A stretch of DNA of 15,107 nucleotides from assembly GCA_964242425.1 (NCBI GenBank), contig CAXTCK010000072.1:1-15107 (forward strand). Direction: 5' to 3'. This document shows, piece by piece, positions 14,870-15,107 of this stretch (its first letter is position 1; every line of letters starts with the position of its first letter). Both the position numbers and the translations under genes were made by a program. The DNA comes from Lichenicola sp964242425 (GTDB taxonomy: Bacteria; Pseudomonadota; Alphaproteobacteria; Acetobacterales; Acetobacteraceae). The notes below the pieces were generated by a model that did no database searches, had not been told where the DNA came from, and was given only the letters and a program-made list of their open reading frames with translations.

Positions 14870-15043
14870 CCTCAGTGTCCGTCCGAGAACATTTTGAGCG
14901 ATGACAGCAGAATAGTTTGGAGCGGAGCGGCATAGGCAACCGCCCGTTTGGCTGTAAATTTAGGCCGGCGGACTGCCATCTGCCGCCGGTCTCCTCTGTA
15001 TCCAACTGAGAACACTGCTAATGTTCTTGTACGGACACTCAGG
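14870..15043. repeat. 174-base segment bounded by imperfect 24-base inverted repeats
   Basis: The left arm (14870-14893, CCTCAGTGTCCGTCCGAGAA followed by CATT) and the reverse complement of the right arm (15020-15043, CCTGAGTGTCCGTACAAGAA followed by CATT) match at 21 of 24 positions. The core GTGTCCGT is identical. The arms end abruptly in both outward directions, as terminal inverted repeats do. No transposase frame lies between them and I see no clear target-site duplication. It may be a small non-autonomous element (MITE-like), a decayed insertion, or a large regulatory dyad. Confidence 0.5.
14963..14991. terminator. GC-rich hairpin downstream of the plus-strand genes (weak terminator candidate)
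   Basis: GGCCGGCGG (14963-14971) pairs with CCGCCGGTC (14983-14991) as a nine-base stem with one G-T pair and an 11-base loop. The plus strand continues TCCTCTGT, only partly T-rich, so an intrinsic terminator for the genes ending at 14839 is possible but unproven. It lies inside the inverted-repeat segment. Confidence 0.3.
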
Positions 15044-15061
15044 CTCCGGCCGGTCCGGAGC
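15043..15061. other. Perfect seven-base hairpin at the edge of the inverted-repeat segment
   Basis: GCTCCGG-CCGGT-CCGGAGC is a perfect dyad with a five-base loop that begins at the last base of the right repeat arm. No T-tract follows on either strand. It may be part of the repeat structure or an unrelated hairpin. Confidence 0.35.
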
Positions 15062-15107
15062 GCGCGTGCGACGGATTGGATCGGTATGGAGGCGCGGACA
15101 GGCTTAG

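Noticed and set aside
14872..14979. Minus-strand frame of 35 codons with GGAG upstream, inside the inverted-repeat segment
   Set aside because: It is too short to judge, its end coincides with the repeat arm, and it has no recognisable signal or family motif.
15086..15107. ATG near 15086 open to the plus-strand end of the window
   Set aside because: Only seven codons are visible and there is no convincing ribosome binding site.
1..15107. CRISPR array, tRNA/rRNA genes, prophage or transposase genes
   Set aside because: I looked on both strands for regularly spaced repeats, cloverleaf-like segments and the usual integrase or transposase motifs and saw none.

Overview
The window holds an almost complete Tad (tight adherence, Flp type IVc pilus) locus on the minus strand (about 125-11358). 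A short set of genes runs the other way on the plus strand (11599-14839). The GC-rich composition, the Caulobacter-style order flp-cpaA-cpaB-cpaC-cpaD-cpaE-cpaF-tadB-tadC-tadD-tadE-tadF-tadG, and the CpaD/CpaE style of the small lipoprotein and atypical ATPase point to an alphaproteobacterium. Rhodospirillales/Acetobacteraceae or Sphingomonadales are the lineages I would test first, but genus cannot be read from this sequence.

The tad genes are transcribed right to left and tightly packed. Most junctions overlap by 1-11 bases, four of them as GTGA. They likely form one operon starting from a promoter-like site at about 11414-11442, upstream of flp. Flp is the major prepilin. CpaA/TadV is the prepilin peptidase that would process Flp and the pseudopilins TadE and TadF. 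CpaC (secretin), CpaD (lipoprotein) and CpaB (periplasmic SAF-domain protein) form the outer envelope channel. CpaE (atypical ParA/MinD ATPase) positions the machine, CpaF is the assembly ATPase, TadB and TadC are the inner-membrane platform, and TadD is a TPR pilotin-like lipoprotein. TadG carries an unusual cysteine-rich C-terminal region with an Asp-rich motif resembling DUF4114.

Between the two divergent units (11359-11598) lies a control region; 120 bases of it are only about 34% GC. Downstream of it come a GT87-like polytopic membrane glycosyltransferase, a 117-residue protein with a C-x2-G-x-H-x-W ... C-x-CC-G motif, and a GT39/PMT-like membrane protein. These three could decorate pili or another surface polymer, but that link rests only on adjacency.

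The right end (14840-15107) has no convincing gene. It contains a 174-base segment bounded by imperfect 24-base inverted repeats (21 of 24 matching), plus hairpins. The left end (1-124) shows no gene I can defend. I saw no tRNA, rRNA, CRISPR array, transposase or phage gene. The core locus is a known system; the less ordinary points are the TadG C-terminus, the alanine at the Flp cleavage site, the minimal CpaD, the small zinc-ribbon-like protein and the inverted-repeat segment.
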